From the NCBI GenBank assembly GCA_963846915.1, contig CAWJXV010000007.1:186001-250000 (forward strand): a DNA stretch of 64,000 bases, given 5' to 3'. Every line of letters begins with the position of its first letter. The stretch's first letter is position 1. Below the pieces are notes generated by a model that saw only the letters and a program-made list of their open reading frames with translations, was not told the DNA's origin and did no database searches. The position numbers and the translations under genes were made by a program. Positions 54,879 through 63,790 of the stretch are shown here, piece by piece. The DNA is from PALSA-612 sp963846915 (GTDB lineage: Bacteria; Actinomycetota; Thermoleophilia; Gaiellales; Gaiellaceae).

Positions 54879-55934
54879 ATGAGGCCCGACACGGACACTG
54901 TCAAGAACCCCACAAGGCGCCGGGTGACCATGGAGGACGTGGCGCGCGAAGCAGGCGTGTCGCGCGCCCTCGTGTCGCTCGTCATGCGCGACAGCCCGAA
55001 GGTGAGCGAGAAGCGGCGCGCCCGCGTGCTCGACGCCGCCGAGCGCCTCGGCTACCGGCCGAACAGGATCGCCCGCCACCTCGCCAGCCGTCGCACCCAC
55101 ACTGTCGGCGTCCTGCTGAACGAGCTTCACAACCCCTTCTACGCCGAGATCATGGACGGCGTCTACGAAGTCGCGAACCAACTCGACTATCACGTGCTGC
55201 TCGGCGCCTCGAGCGGCAGGAAGGGCGGTGAGCAGGAGACGCTGGAGACGCTGCTCGACCTCCGGGTCGAGGGCGTCATCCTGATCGGCCCCCGCTTGCC
55301 GGCGAGTGCCATCGTCGCCGCGGGAACGTGGATTCCCATCGTCGTCGTCGCGCGGCCGATGCGCGCCCGGCAGATCGACTCGATCATGGACGACGAGCGG
55401 CTCGGGGCGAGGCTCGTGGTCCAGCATCTGGCGAGTCTCGGCCATCGGCGCATCCTGCACATCGACGGCGGGCATGGCGCCGGCGCCTCGACCCGGCGCG
55501 CCTGTTACACGGCAGCCATGCGCGCGGCGGGTCTCGGCGACGAGGTCCGCGTCGTCCCGGGCGACTACACGGACGTGGCGGGTGCGCGCGCCGCCGCCCG
55601 ACTGCTCGCGTCCGGCGATCTCCCGACTGCGATTTTCGCCGCGAACGACTTCGTCGCTACGGGTGCGATCGATCAGCTTGACGAAGCCGGTCTGTCCGTG
55701 CCGGGCGACATCTCGATCGTCGGCTACGACAACATCTTCCTGGCGGCGCTTCGCCGGCTCGCCCTCACGACCATCAACCAGCCGCGCGCCGACATGGGGC
55801 GCCTCGCGGTCAGGAGCCTCGTCGAGCGGATCGAGGGCACGCGCTCGATGCCCGTCAGGTACCGCCTCGCCCCGGAACTGATCGTCCGCGAAACGACCGG
55901 CCCTCCGCGGGTCGCGGCACTCAGCCACGCCTGA
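54879..55934 (+). CDS. LacI-family repressor of the inositol operon
   Basis: A 351-residue regulator: helix-turn-helix VTMEDVAREAGVSRALVSLV with hinge LGYRPNRIARHLASRRT, and a periplasmic-binding-protein-like sensor (IFAANDFVATGAIDQL, DISIVGYDNIF). Divergent from iolE with a tandem palindrome between, so it almost surely represses the operon and itself. The inducer is probably an inositol intermediate. Confidence 0.87.
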   Translation: MRPDTDTVKNPTRRRVTMEDVAREAGVSRALVSLVMRDSPKVSEKRRARVLDAAERLGYRPNRIARHLASRRTHTVGVLLNELHNPFYAEIMDGVYEVANQLDYHVLLGASSGRKGGEQETLETLLDLRVEGVILIGPRLPASAIVAAGTWIPIVVVARPMRARQIDSIMDDERLGARLVVQHLASLGHRRILHIDGGHGAGASTRRACYTAAMRAAGLGDEVRVVPGDYTDVAGARAAARLLASGDLPTAIFAANDFVATGAIDQLDEAGLSVPGDISIVGYDNIFLAALRRLALTTINQPRADMGRLAVRSLVERIEGTRSMPVRYRLAPELIVRETTGPPRVAALSHA

Positions 55935-56160
55935 GGCGCTCGCCCTGGTCGGTTGACTCAGAAATCGGTGGTCTGCTGTTGAGTGGCGAGGTCAGTGGGC
56001 GCGGGAACGCGCACGTCCAGCAGAGATCGTTCGCGCCGACGAGGATTGGCGTCTCCTGCCGGCATCGGCTGCATGTCATGGGTCGTCACCTCTTCTTCGA
56101 GCACAACATTCGGTGGAGGCAGGCAGCCATCACGGAGGCGGCGGTCGACAGCTGGCTCGG

Positions 56161-56427
56161 CTACAGCTGAGACTCGGATCGCAACGAGGAAGAAGAAACC
56201 GTCGGCGCGATGGCGACACCCGACGGGAGGGGAGTACAGACGAACTTCGTCTGGACGTAAGTCGACGCGTCGGCCACAAGCCAGTCTCGGCCGCCGATCA
56301 CGATCGTCGTTCCCTCGATTAGGTCCTGCCCATTGAGTCGGGGCGGCAGGCCCGCTCGACGGCTGCAGTCGCCAAATCGACTTTCGTCTCCGCCCATGTG
56401 GCGGATCACTACTTGAAATAGAGCCAC
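56161..56427 (-). CDS. Small conserved-looking protein of unknown function
   Basis: An 88-residue frame with GTG start preceded by GGAAGGAAGA. PPRLNGQDLIEGTTIVIGGR followed by DWLVADAST reads as a compact beta domain with real codon bias. No family recognised. Confidence 0.5.
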   Translation of the reverse strand: MALFQVVIRHMGGDESRFGDCSRRAGLPPRLNGQDLIEGTTIVIGGRDWLVADASTYVQTKFVCTPLPSGVAIAPTVSSSSLRSESQL

Positions 56428-56492
56428 AGATCTTCCTTCCGGTCGGAAGAGGGCCGGGCCTCCTGGGCCCGGCCCCCGTTGGCGGTCAGCTA

Positions 56493-56831
56493 CTAGGCGT
56501 GAACGGCGGCGCCGGGCGCCACGTACTCGACGTCCTGCGCCTTCTCGAGCGCCCTGAGCAGCTCATCCTGCGTCATCAGAACGGTCGTCTCGAACTTGCT
56601 GAACGCTCCGCTGGCGCTGATCGCGATCATCAGGCTGGCGCTGGTCACGTTGTCCGGCGCCTCGATCAGGGCGAAGCCGTCGCTCTTGCCGAACGCATAC
56701 CAGAGACCCTTCAGCTTGCAGCCCGCGCTCTCGAGCAGACGGCCAACCGACTCGGTGCGGTTCTCCGGTGTGCTGATCAGCTCGGACCAGACCTCGGGCT
56801 TGTACTCGAAGGTCGACATATACAGGGACAT
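56493..56831 (-). CDS. GYD-domain protein
   Basis: A 112-residue ferredoxin-like-fold GYD protein: MSLYMSTFEYKPEVWSELIS, then SVGRLLESAGCKLKGLWYAF and GFALIEAPDNVTSASLMIA. GYD proteins are small and of unknown role. ATG 56831 follows AAGGAGCG. Confidence 0.75.
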   Translation of the reverse strand: MSLYMSTFEYKPEVWSELISTPENRTESVGRLLESAGCKLKGLWYAFGKSDGFALIEAPDNVTSASLMIAISASGAFSKFETTVLMTQDELLRALEKAQDVEYVAPGAAVHA

Positions 56832-57020
56832 AACGCTCCTTCTCCGACCCCGCGCCCGCCCATCCCCACATACGGCTGAACTTCCGAGGGAACATGACCG
56901 GTGCGGCGGTCTACTGAGCGCGCAGCAGACAAGATTGTCCGACTCGCGCGCCTCTTGCCCATCACAGTGCCACAACAGCACCGACTCCGCATCAGGGGAT
57001 GCGCTGACCGATTCGGGCCT

Positions 57021-57476
57021 TTATCGCCGAGATCGCTGCCGCTCGAGGTGCTGGAGCCGACGGCGGCCGAGGGCGACGGCGAGCAAGGCGGCCGCGAGGC
57101 CCCCGCCGAGGACAGCGAAGAGCGCCACCAGACGCGTCAGCGTGGATGGCGCTGAGCCCGCCGTCTGCGTCGGCCTCGCAAGAGAGAGTGTCCGTCGCGC
57201 TTCGCGATCCCGGGAGACCGAGGCGGTCCGTATCTGAAGCGCCGCCTGGAGATCGTCGACGAGGGTCGAGTAGATCCTGAGGTCGGTGGGTGCGTTCGCG
57301 ATCGCAGTCCGGTAGCAGGAAGGCCGATAGCGCCCGTCGATATGACCGTCAGCCCAGTCGGAGATCAGCCTCTGCCAGCAGGGAGCCGGAGCAGCCGCAG
57401 CAGCCGTCACGCTGGTCACCGCCCCGCCAACGGCGCAAGCGACCATCGCGCCGACGAGCACGACGTGGCGGGACAT
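57021..57476 (-). CDS. Exported membrane-anchored protein of unknown function
   Basis: A 151-residue protein: signal MSRHVVLVGAMVACAVGGAV, an extracellular part with CWQRLISDWADGHIDGRYRP and CYRTAIANAPTDLRIYSTLV, then a C-terminal transmembrane helix (LVALFAVLGGGLAAALLAVA) and a basic tail. I recall similar proteins from Thermoleophilia, but no function. Its ATG overlaps the stop of the upstream cysteine protein. Confidence 0.65.
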   Translation of the reverse strand: MSRHVVLVGAMVACAVGGAVTSVTAAAAAPAPCWQRLISDWADGHIDGRYRPSCYRTAIANAPTDLRIYSTLVDDLQAALQIRTASVSRDREARRTLSLARPTQTAGSAPSTLTRLVALFAVLGGGLAAALLAVALGRRRLQHLERQRSRR

Positions 57477-57850
57477 CAACAAGCATGCCCTTCGACGAGA
57501 AGCGGACCGCCGACCCGGGCGTGCTCGTCGTAATCTGCGAGTGCCAGCCAGAGCGCCTGGCCGCACCCGGCTTCTGAGCATTCGCAGAAGAAGGGAACCA
57601 GCTGATGCCCCTGCGTCCGAATGACCGCCCGAATCGTCTCGTTGCCATGTCGGCCCAGCGACGGCCCGCATGACGCGACCGCGTAGTCGCCGTTCGCCGC
57701 GGTGGCGCCGACGGTCGTGCGGTCCGCGTAGCCGGACGTTCGCGTCGTGCTTTGCGGCAGCCGGCGCGTTGGCAGACGAGCCTCGGTGCGTTCACGATGG
57801 CGCGCCGCCGAACGAGCGCGACCCGACTTCGGCACTGCAATGCTGGCCAT
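57476..57850 (-). CDS. Small cysteine-motif protein
   Basis: A 124-residue frame. Its C-terminus HQLVPFFCECSEAGCGQALW has a C-x-C-x5-C pattern as in short actinobacterial CEC proteins of unknown role; the basic N-terminal half is less convincing. GAGGAGG precedes ATG 57850. It overlaps the next gene. Confidence 0.5.
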   Translation of the reverse strand: MASIAVPKSGRARSAARHRERTEARLPTRRLPQSTTRTSGYADRTTVGATAANGDYAVASCGPSLGRHGNETIRAVIRTQGHQLVPFFCECSEAGCGQALWLALADYDEHARVGGPLLVEGHAC

Positions 57851-58050
57851 CATCGTCCTCCTCGCAGATCGACGTCGCCGGCCAAGCCAATACCGCCGGC
57901 TCTCACCGCTCCGGCCTACGTTTCTGAGGACGGTTCCTGCTCTGAGACCGGTCGATGTGGCCTCGCGAACCGATCGCCTGCGCCAGTCAATGCGACACGA
58001 CGACCGTGACAAGCGTAGCAAGCGCCGGGTTGCGCGCCCGACAGCCCTCC

Positions 58051-58236
58051 TTATCGGTCGGTCGGTTCGTGGGTGCCGAGTGCCCGCTCGCCTTCCGTCT
58101 GGAGCGAACTTCCTCGTGTCAGCTCTCGTTCGGCGCGAGCCCAGTTCACGCTCGGGCTGCCGCTGTCGGGTTGCTCCGAGATCTCGAAGGCCCGCCGGCG
58201 GATCGCCCCGAAATGTTCATCGTCTCTGCTGCTCAT
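58051..58236 (-). CDS. DUF2934-domain small protein
   Basis: A 61-residue protein with the DUF2934 pattern IRRRAFEISEQ then WARAERELT. Role unknown, often near stress genes. Start follows GAAAGGAGAG. Confidence 0.72.
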   Translation of the reverse strand: MSSRDDEHFGAIRRRAFEISEQPDSGSPSVNWARAERELTRGSSLQTEGERALGTHEPTDR

Positions 58237-58317
58237 CCCGTCTCTCCTTTCGCCTCCTGCGTTCAGGTGGGTAGAGGCAGGCCTGTTCGGCCTGCCTCTC
58301 GGATCGCCGCTCGGGTC

Positions 58318-58920
58318 CTAGCGAGTGGCGTTCGTGATCGTGCCGCGGATCTCGCCGGTCGGCTTGTGGGTGGTGTTGATGCCGGCGTAGTCCTTGCCGA
58401 GTATGAGCGCCCTCGCCTGACTTGCGGTCACGGAGATGCTTCCTCTGGACGGAGTCACCGTCACCTTGGGGTTCGTGAACAGCGTCAGCTGCAAGGCGCT
58501 GGGGGCGAGGCTCGTGTGGATGTCGCCGACCATCGCCGGCCCGCTGAGGTGCGAGAAGCTGAGCACCCAGTAGAGCTTCCAGCCCGGTGTCTTCGACGGC
58601 GTGATCGTCACCTTGCCGTGATCGCAGGTGACCCGGTTCGGCAACCCACTGCGGGGTTTCACCGTGTTGACACAGCCGGCCGGCAACGGACCGACGAAGG
58701 CCCCGCCTCTACTCCAGACGAGTACGCCGTCGAAGTGACCGATGGCCACCGACGCCGGGCTGATCTGGGTCGGCGTGAGGCTCGCTTTCAGCGTGTAGAC
58801 ATGCGAGACGGGAGCGCTCGTGCCTGCAAGTGCGAGCCCGGTCGCGACGAGCGCGACCACGCCGGCAGCTGAAGCGACCACGCTGAAGCGCCTCGCTCTG
58901 TTCCTGGTTGGTGTACGCAT
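58318..58920 (-). CDS. Secreted CHRD-like domain protein
   Basis: A 200-residue exported protein: signal RRFSVVASAAGVVALVATGL then a beta-rich domain ending YAGINTTHKPTGEIRGTI, the CHRD (chordin) signature with the usual N-H-G-E-I-R-G. Such domains are extracellular, of uncertain function. It belongs with the neighbouring small secreted or regulatory genes. Confidence 0.72.
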   Translation of the reverse strand: MRTPTRNRARRFSVVASAAGVVALVATGLALAGTSAPVSHVYTLKASLTPTQISPASVAIGHFDGVLVWSRGGAFVGPLPAGCVNTVKPRSGLPNRVTCDHGKVTITPSKTPGWKLYWVLSFSHLSGPAMVGDIHTSLAPSALQLTLFTNPKVTVTPSRGSISVTASQARALILGKDYAGINTTHKPTGEIRGTITNATR

Positions 58921-59034
58921 TCGATTGCTTCCTTTCGCATTGATTCGATGTCGTTCGAACGGTCTTGGGGTCTCCGCCGCGGGTCAGGGGGTTGGCGGCC
59001 CGCGGCGAACTGCTTGCTGGCGCGGGAGCGCCGT

Positions 59035-59166
59035 TTACCCGCTGACGTGTGCCGAGACGAGTCGGCGGGTCGAGATGCCGCCGAGGGTGGCGTCTCCGGG
59101 TTGGCGGGTGCGGACGAACATCGCCAGCAAATGCTGCGTCCAGCGCTGCTTGGCAGGCTGGGACAT
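59035..59166 (-). CDS. 43-residue ORF upstream of the CHRD gene
   Basis: A short frame starting MSQPAKQRWTQHLLAMFVRT with a strong AGGAGGG site seven bases from ATG 59166, below a promoter-like element at 59290-59310 and a hairpin-rich leader. Ends in TAA. No family recognised. The ribosome binding site supports translation. Confidence 0.45.
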   Translation of the reverse strand: MSQPAKQRWTQHLLAMFVRTRQPGDATLGGISTRRLVSAHVSG

Positions 59167-59227
59167 CTTGCCCTCCTGAATTCTTCGATGTTCGAGTAGG
59201 CCAACCGCCTGTCGTGTCGGGCGGAGA

Positions 59228-59310
59228 CTTCCGGCCGAGCTGGCGTTTCAGCTCTAGAAAGTTCTGAGGGAACCGGGAGATTGGGTTCCGTCTGCACGGA
59301 TTGTAGCACG
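59228..59310 (-). promoter_or_regulatory. Promoter and structured leader divergent from the ANTAR gene
   Basis: On the minus strand GTGATTCGTGCTACAATC has an extended -10 (TGCTACAAT); the same 17-18 bases recur at 62198-62215. The leader below it carries two hairpins: GGAACC/GGTTCC and GAGCTG/CAGCTC, the second with a six-base loop AAACGC starting with A. ANTAR targets are tandem hexaloop hairpins; this is only a partial match. Confidence 0.45.
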
Positions 59311-59354
59311 AATCACTAAATGACTTGAGCGGTCGACCTAGACTTGGGAGTCGT

Positions 59355-60002
59355 ATGACCGACGCCTCGCCCGAGCACCTCCGCGTCCTGATCGCGAACG
59401 AGCGGCGGGACCGGCTCGAGCTGCTCGCACAGGTCGTGGCCGGCCTGGGCCATGAGGTGATCGCCCGGGAGATCGACGTCAGAGAGGTCGGCGCCGTGAC
59501 CGCGAGGGAGCGCCCCGACGTCGCTCTGGTCGGGCTCGGGTTGAGCTCAGAGCACGCGCTCGAGTTGATCGCGGAGATCGTGCACGAGGCTGCCTGCCCG
59601 GTGATCGCGCTGCTCTCGGCCAACGATCCCGCCTACATCCACGAAGCCGCGAAGCGGGGCGTGTTCGCCTACATCGTCGACGCGGACGCCGAGGAGCTGC
59701 AGAGCGCGATCGACATCACCTTGCAGCGCTTCGCCGAGTACCACAACCTGCAGGGGGCGTTCGGGCGCCGCGCCACGATCGAGCAGGCGAAAGGGATCCT
59801 GATGGCACGCCACGGCATCGACCAGGAACGGGCCTTCGAGATGCTTCGGACCCACTCGCAACACAACGGGCGCAAGCTCGTCGACGTCGCAGAAGCGATC
59901 GTCGAAAGTCACCTCCTGCTCCTACCCCCGCTCACGCAATCCCCGGTCGACACCGACGCGACTTCGCTCGCCGTCGCGGGAACCGAGGAGAAACACAGGT
60001 AG
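59355..60002 (+). CDS. ANTAR-domain response regulator
   Basis: A 215-residue AmiR/NasR-type protein: a receiver-like domain (LRVLIANERRDRLELLAQVV) without a clear phosphoacceptor Asp context, and a C-terminal ANTAR RNA-binding domain (RRATIEQAKGILMARHGIDQ, RAFEMLRTHSQHNGRKLVDV). It likely binds tandem hairpins in leader RNAs to prevent termination. ATG 59355 follows GGAGTC. Divergent from the 43-residue ORF. Confidence 0.85.
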   Translation: MTDASPEHLRVLIANERRDRLELLAQVVAGLGHEVIAREIDVREVGAVTARERPDVALVGLGLSSEHALELIAEIVHEAACPVIALLSANDPAYIHEAAKRGVFAYIVDADAEELQSAIDITLQRFAEYHNLQGAFGRRATIEQAKGILMARHGIDQERAFEMLRTHSQHNGRKLVDVAEAIVESHLLLLPPLTQSPVDTDATSLAVAGTEEKHR

Positions 60003-60172
60003 TAGACTGTCGCCTGCAGCGTCCTTAGCTGGGCGCTGGACGTCATTCGGTGGGCCGTAGCAATCGGCTCCTCGGGAGACCCGCCCTCAGCAGCGTAGGT
60101 CGGAAGCGTTCCTGGCCGACTGCAACGCCCTTGGTCGGCGACGAAGGCTTCGCGTTGCTGGGAGGACGGACG

Positions 60173-60451
60173 ATGGTCATCAACATCGGACTGGCAGAGC
60201 TGGATCTGTCGGAGATCCGCAGTCTCGCGACTCGACTCGCCGGCATCATCGAGCCTGCTTCGATCTGGTTGGAAGGAAACCCGGACAGCGTCAGCGTTCA
60301 CGCAGAGGTCGAGTCGGAGCATGCGATCAACGGGGTCATCGACGCTGTCCAGCAGTGGCTCGCGGCCCACGGCGCTGAGTCGGCCTCGCTCTCGATCGGG
60401 GACCGCTCCTACACGCTGGTCGGCCAGGGGCAGACCGCGAACACTCTGTGA
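60173..60451 (+). CDS. Hypothetical 92-residue protein
   Basis: VINIGLAELDLSEIRSLATR and EPASIWLEGNPDSVSVHAEV suggest a small alpha/beta domain with real codon bias. GGGAGGACG precedes ATG 60173. It follows the ANTAR gene after a 170-base leader. No family recognised. Confidence 0.55.
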   Translation: MVINIGLAELDLSEIRSLATRLAGIIEPASIWLEGNPDSVSVHAEVESEHAINGVIDAVQQWLAAHGAESASLSIGDRSYTLVGQGQTANTL

Positions 60452-60495
60452 CGGTGCCCGAGAGCAAACCGGCGCCACAGATCAGGAGGTAGCGC

Positions 60496-60825
60496 ATGAC
60501 CACTTCGCAACGCACCCCGGCTCCGGTGATGGTTGATGGAATCCCGCCCGTCCCGGACGCACCTGCCACAGAGCCGCGCGGACAACGGGCGGCTCGACAC
60601 CGCAAACGGGCGCGCCTCTACACCTGGGCCTGCTTGCTCGTCGGTCTGATCGTCGTACTGATCGCTCTCGCTGCCGCGAACACGGCCGCCGTCAAGCTCG
60701 ATTGGGTCGTCGGCTCGACCCACGCCTCGCTCGTCTGGATCATCCTCGCCTCGGCAGTGCTCGGCTGGCTGCTCGGAATCACGACCAGCACCGTCGTGCG
60801 CCACCGGACACGTAGGGAGCTCTGA
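60496..60825 (+). CDS. LapA/DUF1049-like membrane protein
   Basis: A 109-residue protein with a proline-rich, then basic N-terminus and two hydrophobic helices around LVGLIVVLIALAAANTAAVK and LVWIILASAVLGWLLGI, the LapA pattern. Probably an envelope protein. AGGAGGTAG precedes the ATG. Confidence 0.75.
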   Translation: MTTSQRTPAPVMVDGIPPVPDAPATEPRGQRAARHRKRARLYTWACLLVGLIVVLIALAAANTAAVKLDWVVGSTHASLVWIILASAVLGWLLGITTSTVVRHRTRREL

Positions 60826-61117
60826 CCATGAGTGAGGTCGGTCATCCCTAGTCGACCGGCTGCGCCCGTGCACCGGCGGGACCTGAGACACGAAAGGGGG
60901 AGCTTGCGCTCGGTGCGTGTTCGCCGGCGGGTGTCTTCGGGATGACCTGAAGGTCAGGTGGTTCGCGAGTCGTCAGCGGCTCGCCGTTTATCTCCTTTCA
61001 GCTCCGACAACCTGCGGTCGGTGCGTAGACCGCTTCGGAGCCGGTCTCGACTTCCCCGGTCAACCTGGCGTTTCACCCACGCACGCTGCTCATGAGTCAG
61101 CCGTGTTGTTTGGGAGG

Positions 61118-61447
61118 TCACGCTGGCCTAGCCCGAGACGCTGGAACCGGTCTCGCGTGGTCGGTCTGCTCCGTGGTCTGGTAGACGCGTTCCCAGTCCT
61201 CGAAAATGCGCTCCCACTCGGTCTCCCTGAGGCGGTCCAGCTGCTGTCGCCCGATCCCCACGATCGCGTCTGCGCTTCGAGCGGGGTTTCGGGTCATGCA
61301 TGGTTGGCAGTCGGATCCGATGGCAGGTGGTCTCCGCGGAGCGATCACCGGCTCGGCCCCGGGATCGACATGGCCGCGAACCGCCCGTTGAGGAGCCGAT
61401 GGCGGCACGGGGTCGGTGACGACGACGAGAACGCGTTCGTTCGGCAT
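61118..61447 (-). CDS. Possible degenerate small protein
   Basis: The frame starts MPNERVLVVVTDPVPPSA, a beta strand and turn like short universal-stress or permease-like actinobacterial proteins, but the remainder loses that pattern. No clear ribosome binding site. It may be a decayed copy. The rest of 60826-61453 holds nothing I can support. Confidence 0.35.
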   Translation of the reverse strand: MPNERVLVVVTDPVPPSAPQRAVRGHVDPGAEPVIAPRRPPAIGSDCQPCMTRNPARSADAIVGIGRQQLDRLRETEWERIFEDWERVYQTTEQTDHARPVPASRARPA

Positions 61448-61453
61448 CCCGCT

Positions 61454-61816
61454 TTAGCGGCGGGCGAGTCGGCGGCCGCTCTCCGTAGCGGGTGGGGTGT
61501 AGTTGAGCTCGTAGTAGTGGTAGAGGCCTGATTCGTCGGTCTGGGAGAGTTCGCCGCCCTCGGTCTCCATGGTGGGCGCGTCCTTCACCTGGTCCTTGGA
61601 CACTTTGACCTGTAGGTGGTCGGGACCGATCGTTATTGCGCCGAGCGGCACGAAGGTCAGATGGCGGTCGAACCGGCGACCCTCCTTGACGGTTCCGAAC
61701 ACCGGCTTGTCGGTCTCGACGTCCACGTAGACGTCCTCGAGTTTGCCGATCTTCTCTCCGTAGCGATCAACCAGTTGTGTGCCGTGCCAGTCAGCGATGT
61801 TGCAATTCATGGCCAT
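61454..61816 (-). CDS. PRC-barrel domain protein
   Basis: A 120-residue protein: WHGTQLVDRYGEKIGKLEDV, then VYVDVETDKPVFGTVKEG and RHLTFVPLGAITIGPDHLQV, a PRC-barrel. The C-terminal tail is charged. PRC domains bind RNA or proteins, or act in stress. The gene follows the 53-residue membrane ORF by about 78 bases. Confidence 0.8.
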   Translation of the reverse strand: MAMNCNIADWHGTQLVDRYGEKIGKLEDVYVDVETDKPVFGTVKEGRRFDRHLTFVPLGAITIGPDHLQVKVSKDQVKDAPTMETEGGELSQTDESGLYHYYELNYTPPATESGRRLARR

Positions 61817-61894
61817 GTTCTGTGCCTTTCTCTTGGAGAGCGGCGGTGAGACCGCCCTCGATGCTTGAAATCGCCTCTCTTGGGCGCGCCCGCT

Positions 61895-62056
61895 CTAGCG
61901 CCAGACGCTGCGGCTGCGACCGTGTCTTCCGCCGATGAAGAAGCTGAGCAACCAGACCAACGCCAAGACGACGGCGATGACGAACAGCCAGTGGACCGTG
62001 AACGCGACACCGAAGACGACGAGCGCGAGCGCTGCGAGTAATAGGAGAAGAATCAC
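61895..62056 (-). CDS. 53-residue hydrophobic membrane protein
   Basis: A GTG frame with AAGGGAGG seven bases before it. It reads ILLLLLAALALVVFGVAFTV then HWLFVIAVVLALVWLLSFFI, so two helices, followed by a short basic tail. It resembles small DUF5670-like hydrophobic proteins. It lies downstream of the shared promoter element at 62198. Confidence 0.6.
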   Translation of the reverse strand: MILLLLLAALALVVFGVAFTVHWLFVIAVVLALVWLLSFFIGGRHGRSRSVWR

Positions 62057-62197
62057 AACGACCTCCCTTGGATCAACGACCCGGACGTGCGGACGGAGGA
62101 CGCCGTCCAGTTGGCTACGGGCGGATCTTCAGACGAGCAAGAGCCTAGGCTCTGTGATCTCGAGGAGCCGGGAGATGAGGCCCCTGTCTCGCCAAGA

Positions 62198-62216
62198 TTG
62201 TAGCACGAATCACGAG
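62198..62216 (-). promoter_or_regulatory. Extended -10 promoter element, second copy
   Basis: The minus strand reads GTGATTCGTGCTACAATC as at 59297, about 140 bases before the membrane ORF. The sequence TGCTACAAT is an extended -10. On the plus strand the same site reads TTGTAG with TAGACT 16 bases on, another possible promoter for the STAS-like gene. Confidence 0.45.
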
Positions 62217-62339
62217 TGCTAGACTCGCGGCGACGCATCGCTCACGGGAGCCCAAGCGAACTGGCTTCCGCGAGCGGCAGAGCGAAGAGAGCTCGCTTTG
62301 CGAACTGTCTGCCCGTAGCAGCTGGGCCGACGCAGGTAG

Positions 62340-62866
62340 ATGTCGAGGGTGTTCGTCGACGACCGCGTTGGGAGGCTCCGGGTGAACAAAGAGGTGAAGG
62401 TGCTGGATCTCAAAGGGGCCAGTGCCGAGTTCGGCGTTACGACCAAAGCGTGTGACGCGGAGGTGTTCGTCGTCTCTGCATACGGCGACGTCGATCCCGT
62501 CACAGGCCCGAGTTGGAAAGGGAGTTGCTCGAGACTGTCAGGATGGGGGCGAGCCGTGTCGTCGTCGACGTTCTGATCGCCGACAAGCGACCAGACCCAC
62601 GTGATTCAAGCTACGGCCAGGATTACTGGTTGCACCGCTGTGAAGGCTTCACCGTTCAACAGGCCCAGCGGGCGTTAGGCAAGGTAACGGGTCTTCGCTT
62701 CCGCGCCTCGATCGAACCGGAGCTGCTCGAAGTCCGCACGGGCTTGCTCGGTAAACGGCTCCTGATTCCGGTCGAGCAGGTGCAGCAGATCGAGCCCAAG
62801 ACACGGCAGGTCATCCTTGGCGCTGCACCGGTCGCCGAGGCTGGACGACGATCGTCCGCAGAGTAA
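62340..62866 (+). pseudogene. STAS-like/PRC-like chimera with a frame break
   Basis: The first frame (62340) reads LKGASAEFGVTTKACDAEVF then VVSAYGDVDPVTGP, the start of a STAS anti-sigma-antagonist domain. After a minus-one change near 62508 the second frame continues LERELLETVRMGASRVVVDV as STAS does, but then leaves it and reads YWLHRCEGFTVQQAQRALG and LLGKRLLIPVEQVQQIEP, a PRC-barrel-like end. It looks like a deletion fusion of two neighbours plus an indel. Confidence 0.5.
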
Positions 62867-63151
62867 AACGGTCCGGCGGCTGACTCACTCGTTCGCGCGA
62901 GCCGCTCGTGTGCCGAGTCACAATGCGCGCCCGACCCGGCTACTATCAGGGAGACAGCACTCGGCACTCCACCATCTCCAGCACCGAGCTACGGCCACGG
63001 CAGGGATGGTGGGAAGGCCGGGCAGTCTCTGGGGCGAACGGTAGAGCCAACCTTCGCGACAGCCGCGCAAGCGCCGCGAGAAAAATCAACGTTCCGCGCC
63101 GCACGATGCCGGAGCCACTTTCGACGCTCGGTCGAGACCCGGTTTCGTGGC

Positions 63152-63355
63152 CTAGCCGAAGGGGCGGCAAACGATCTTGCCGCTGTACGTTGGATTGTCC
63201 GGCATCGGCTCGACCTGAGTCACGAGACACTTGCCGTACTTCGTCTCGATCGGCTCGCCCACGCTAGGGGGCTGAGGCCGTTCGACGTCATCGAGGTCTT
63301 CCCAGCCCTCACCCTCGATCATCAGCATGAACCTCGGCACTCTGGGAGCCATCAT
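63152..63355 (-). CDS. Small conserved-looking protein
   Basis: A 67-residue frame: RFMLMIEGEGWEDLDDVERP, then GEPIETKYGKCLVTQVEPMP. A compact beta protein with good codon bias. I recall similar short actinobacterial proteins but no function. No strong ribosome binding site. Confidence 0.5.
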   Translation of the reverse strand: MMAPRVPRFMLMIEGEGWEDLDDVERPQPPSVGEPIETKYGKCLVTQVEPMPDNPTYSGKIVCRPFG

Positions 63356-63499
63356 TGCAGGCAGCTCGCCTGGGATCCAGACCGAGGGCTGCGGCACTCG
63401 TCGATTCCTGTCGACAGCTCCGGCGCGGCGGCCAAGAGCGGCTGCGATCAAGCGAGGGTCAGAGACGTTCCGCGATTCGACGCTGTTGGCGCGGGCGGT

Positions 63500-63787
63500 C
63501 TAGTCGGGTTCGGGCTTCTTCGTGGTTTTCTCGTCAGTCATTTTGGCGCCCTTGTCTACTACCTTGACGCTCTCGTCAGCCGGGGCTTTCGACTCCGGTT
63601 TCTGTTCGCCCTGGCCGTAGTCGGTCGAGTAGAAGCCTGCGCCGGTGAATGAGGTGGAGATCGGGTAGAAGACTCTGCTCACGGGGCCGGCACCGCAGAC
63701 TTGGCAGGCGGTCGGAGGTGGGGCGCCCATGCCGTGGATGGCTTCGAACTCGTGGCCTTTCGGGCAGCGATACCCGTAGGTTGGCAT
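63500..63787 (-). CDS. FmdB-family zinc-ribbon protein
   Basis: A 95-residue protein with MPTYGYRCPKGHEFEA and PTACQVCGAGPVSRVF, the FmdB zinc ribbon, and a lysine-rich low-complexity tail. It is often called a regulatory protein, but the function is unknown. Confidence 0.85.
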   Translation of the reverse strand: MPTYGYRCPKGHEFEAIHGMGAPPPTACQVCGAGPVSRVFYPISTSFTGAGFYSTDYGQGEQKPESKAPADESVKVVDKGAKMTDEKTTKKPEPD

Positions 63788-63790
63788 CCC

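Noticed and set aside
60917..61531. 204-codon plus-strand frame
   Set aside because: It lacks codon bias, a ribosome binding site and any domain, and overlaps the minus-strand PRC-barrel gene.
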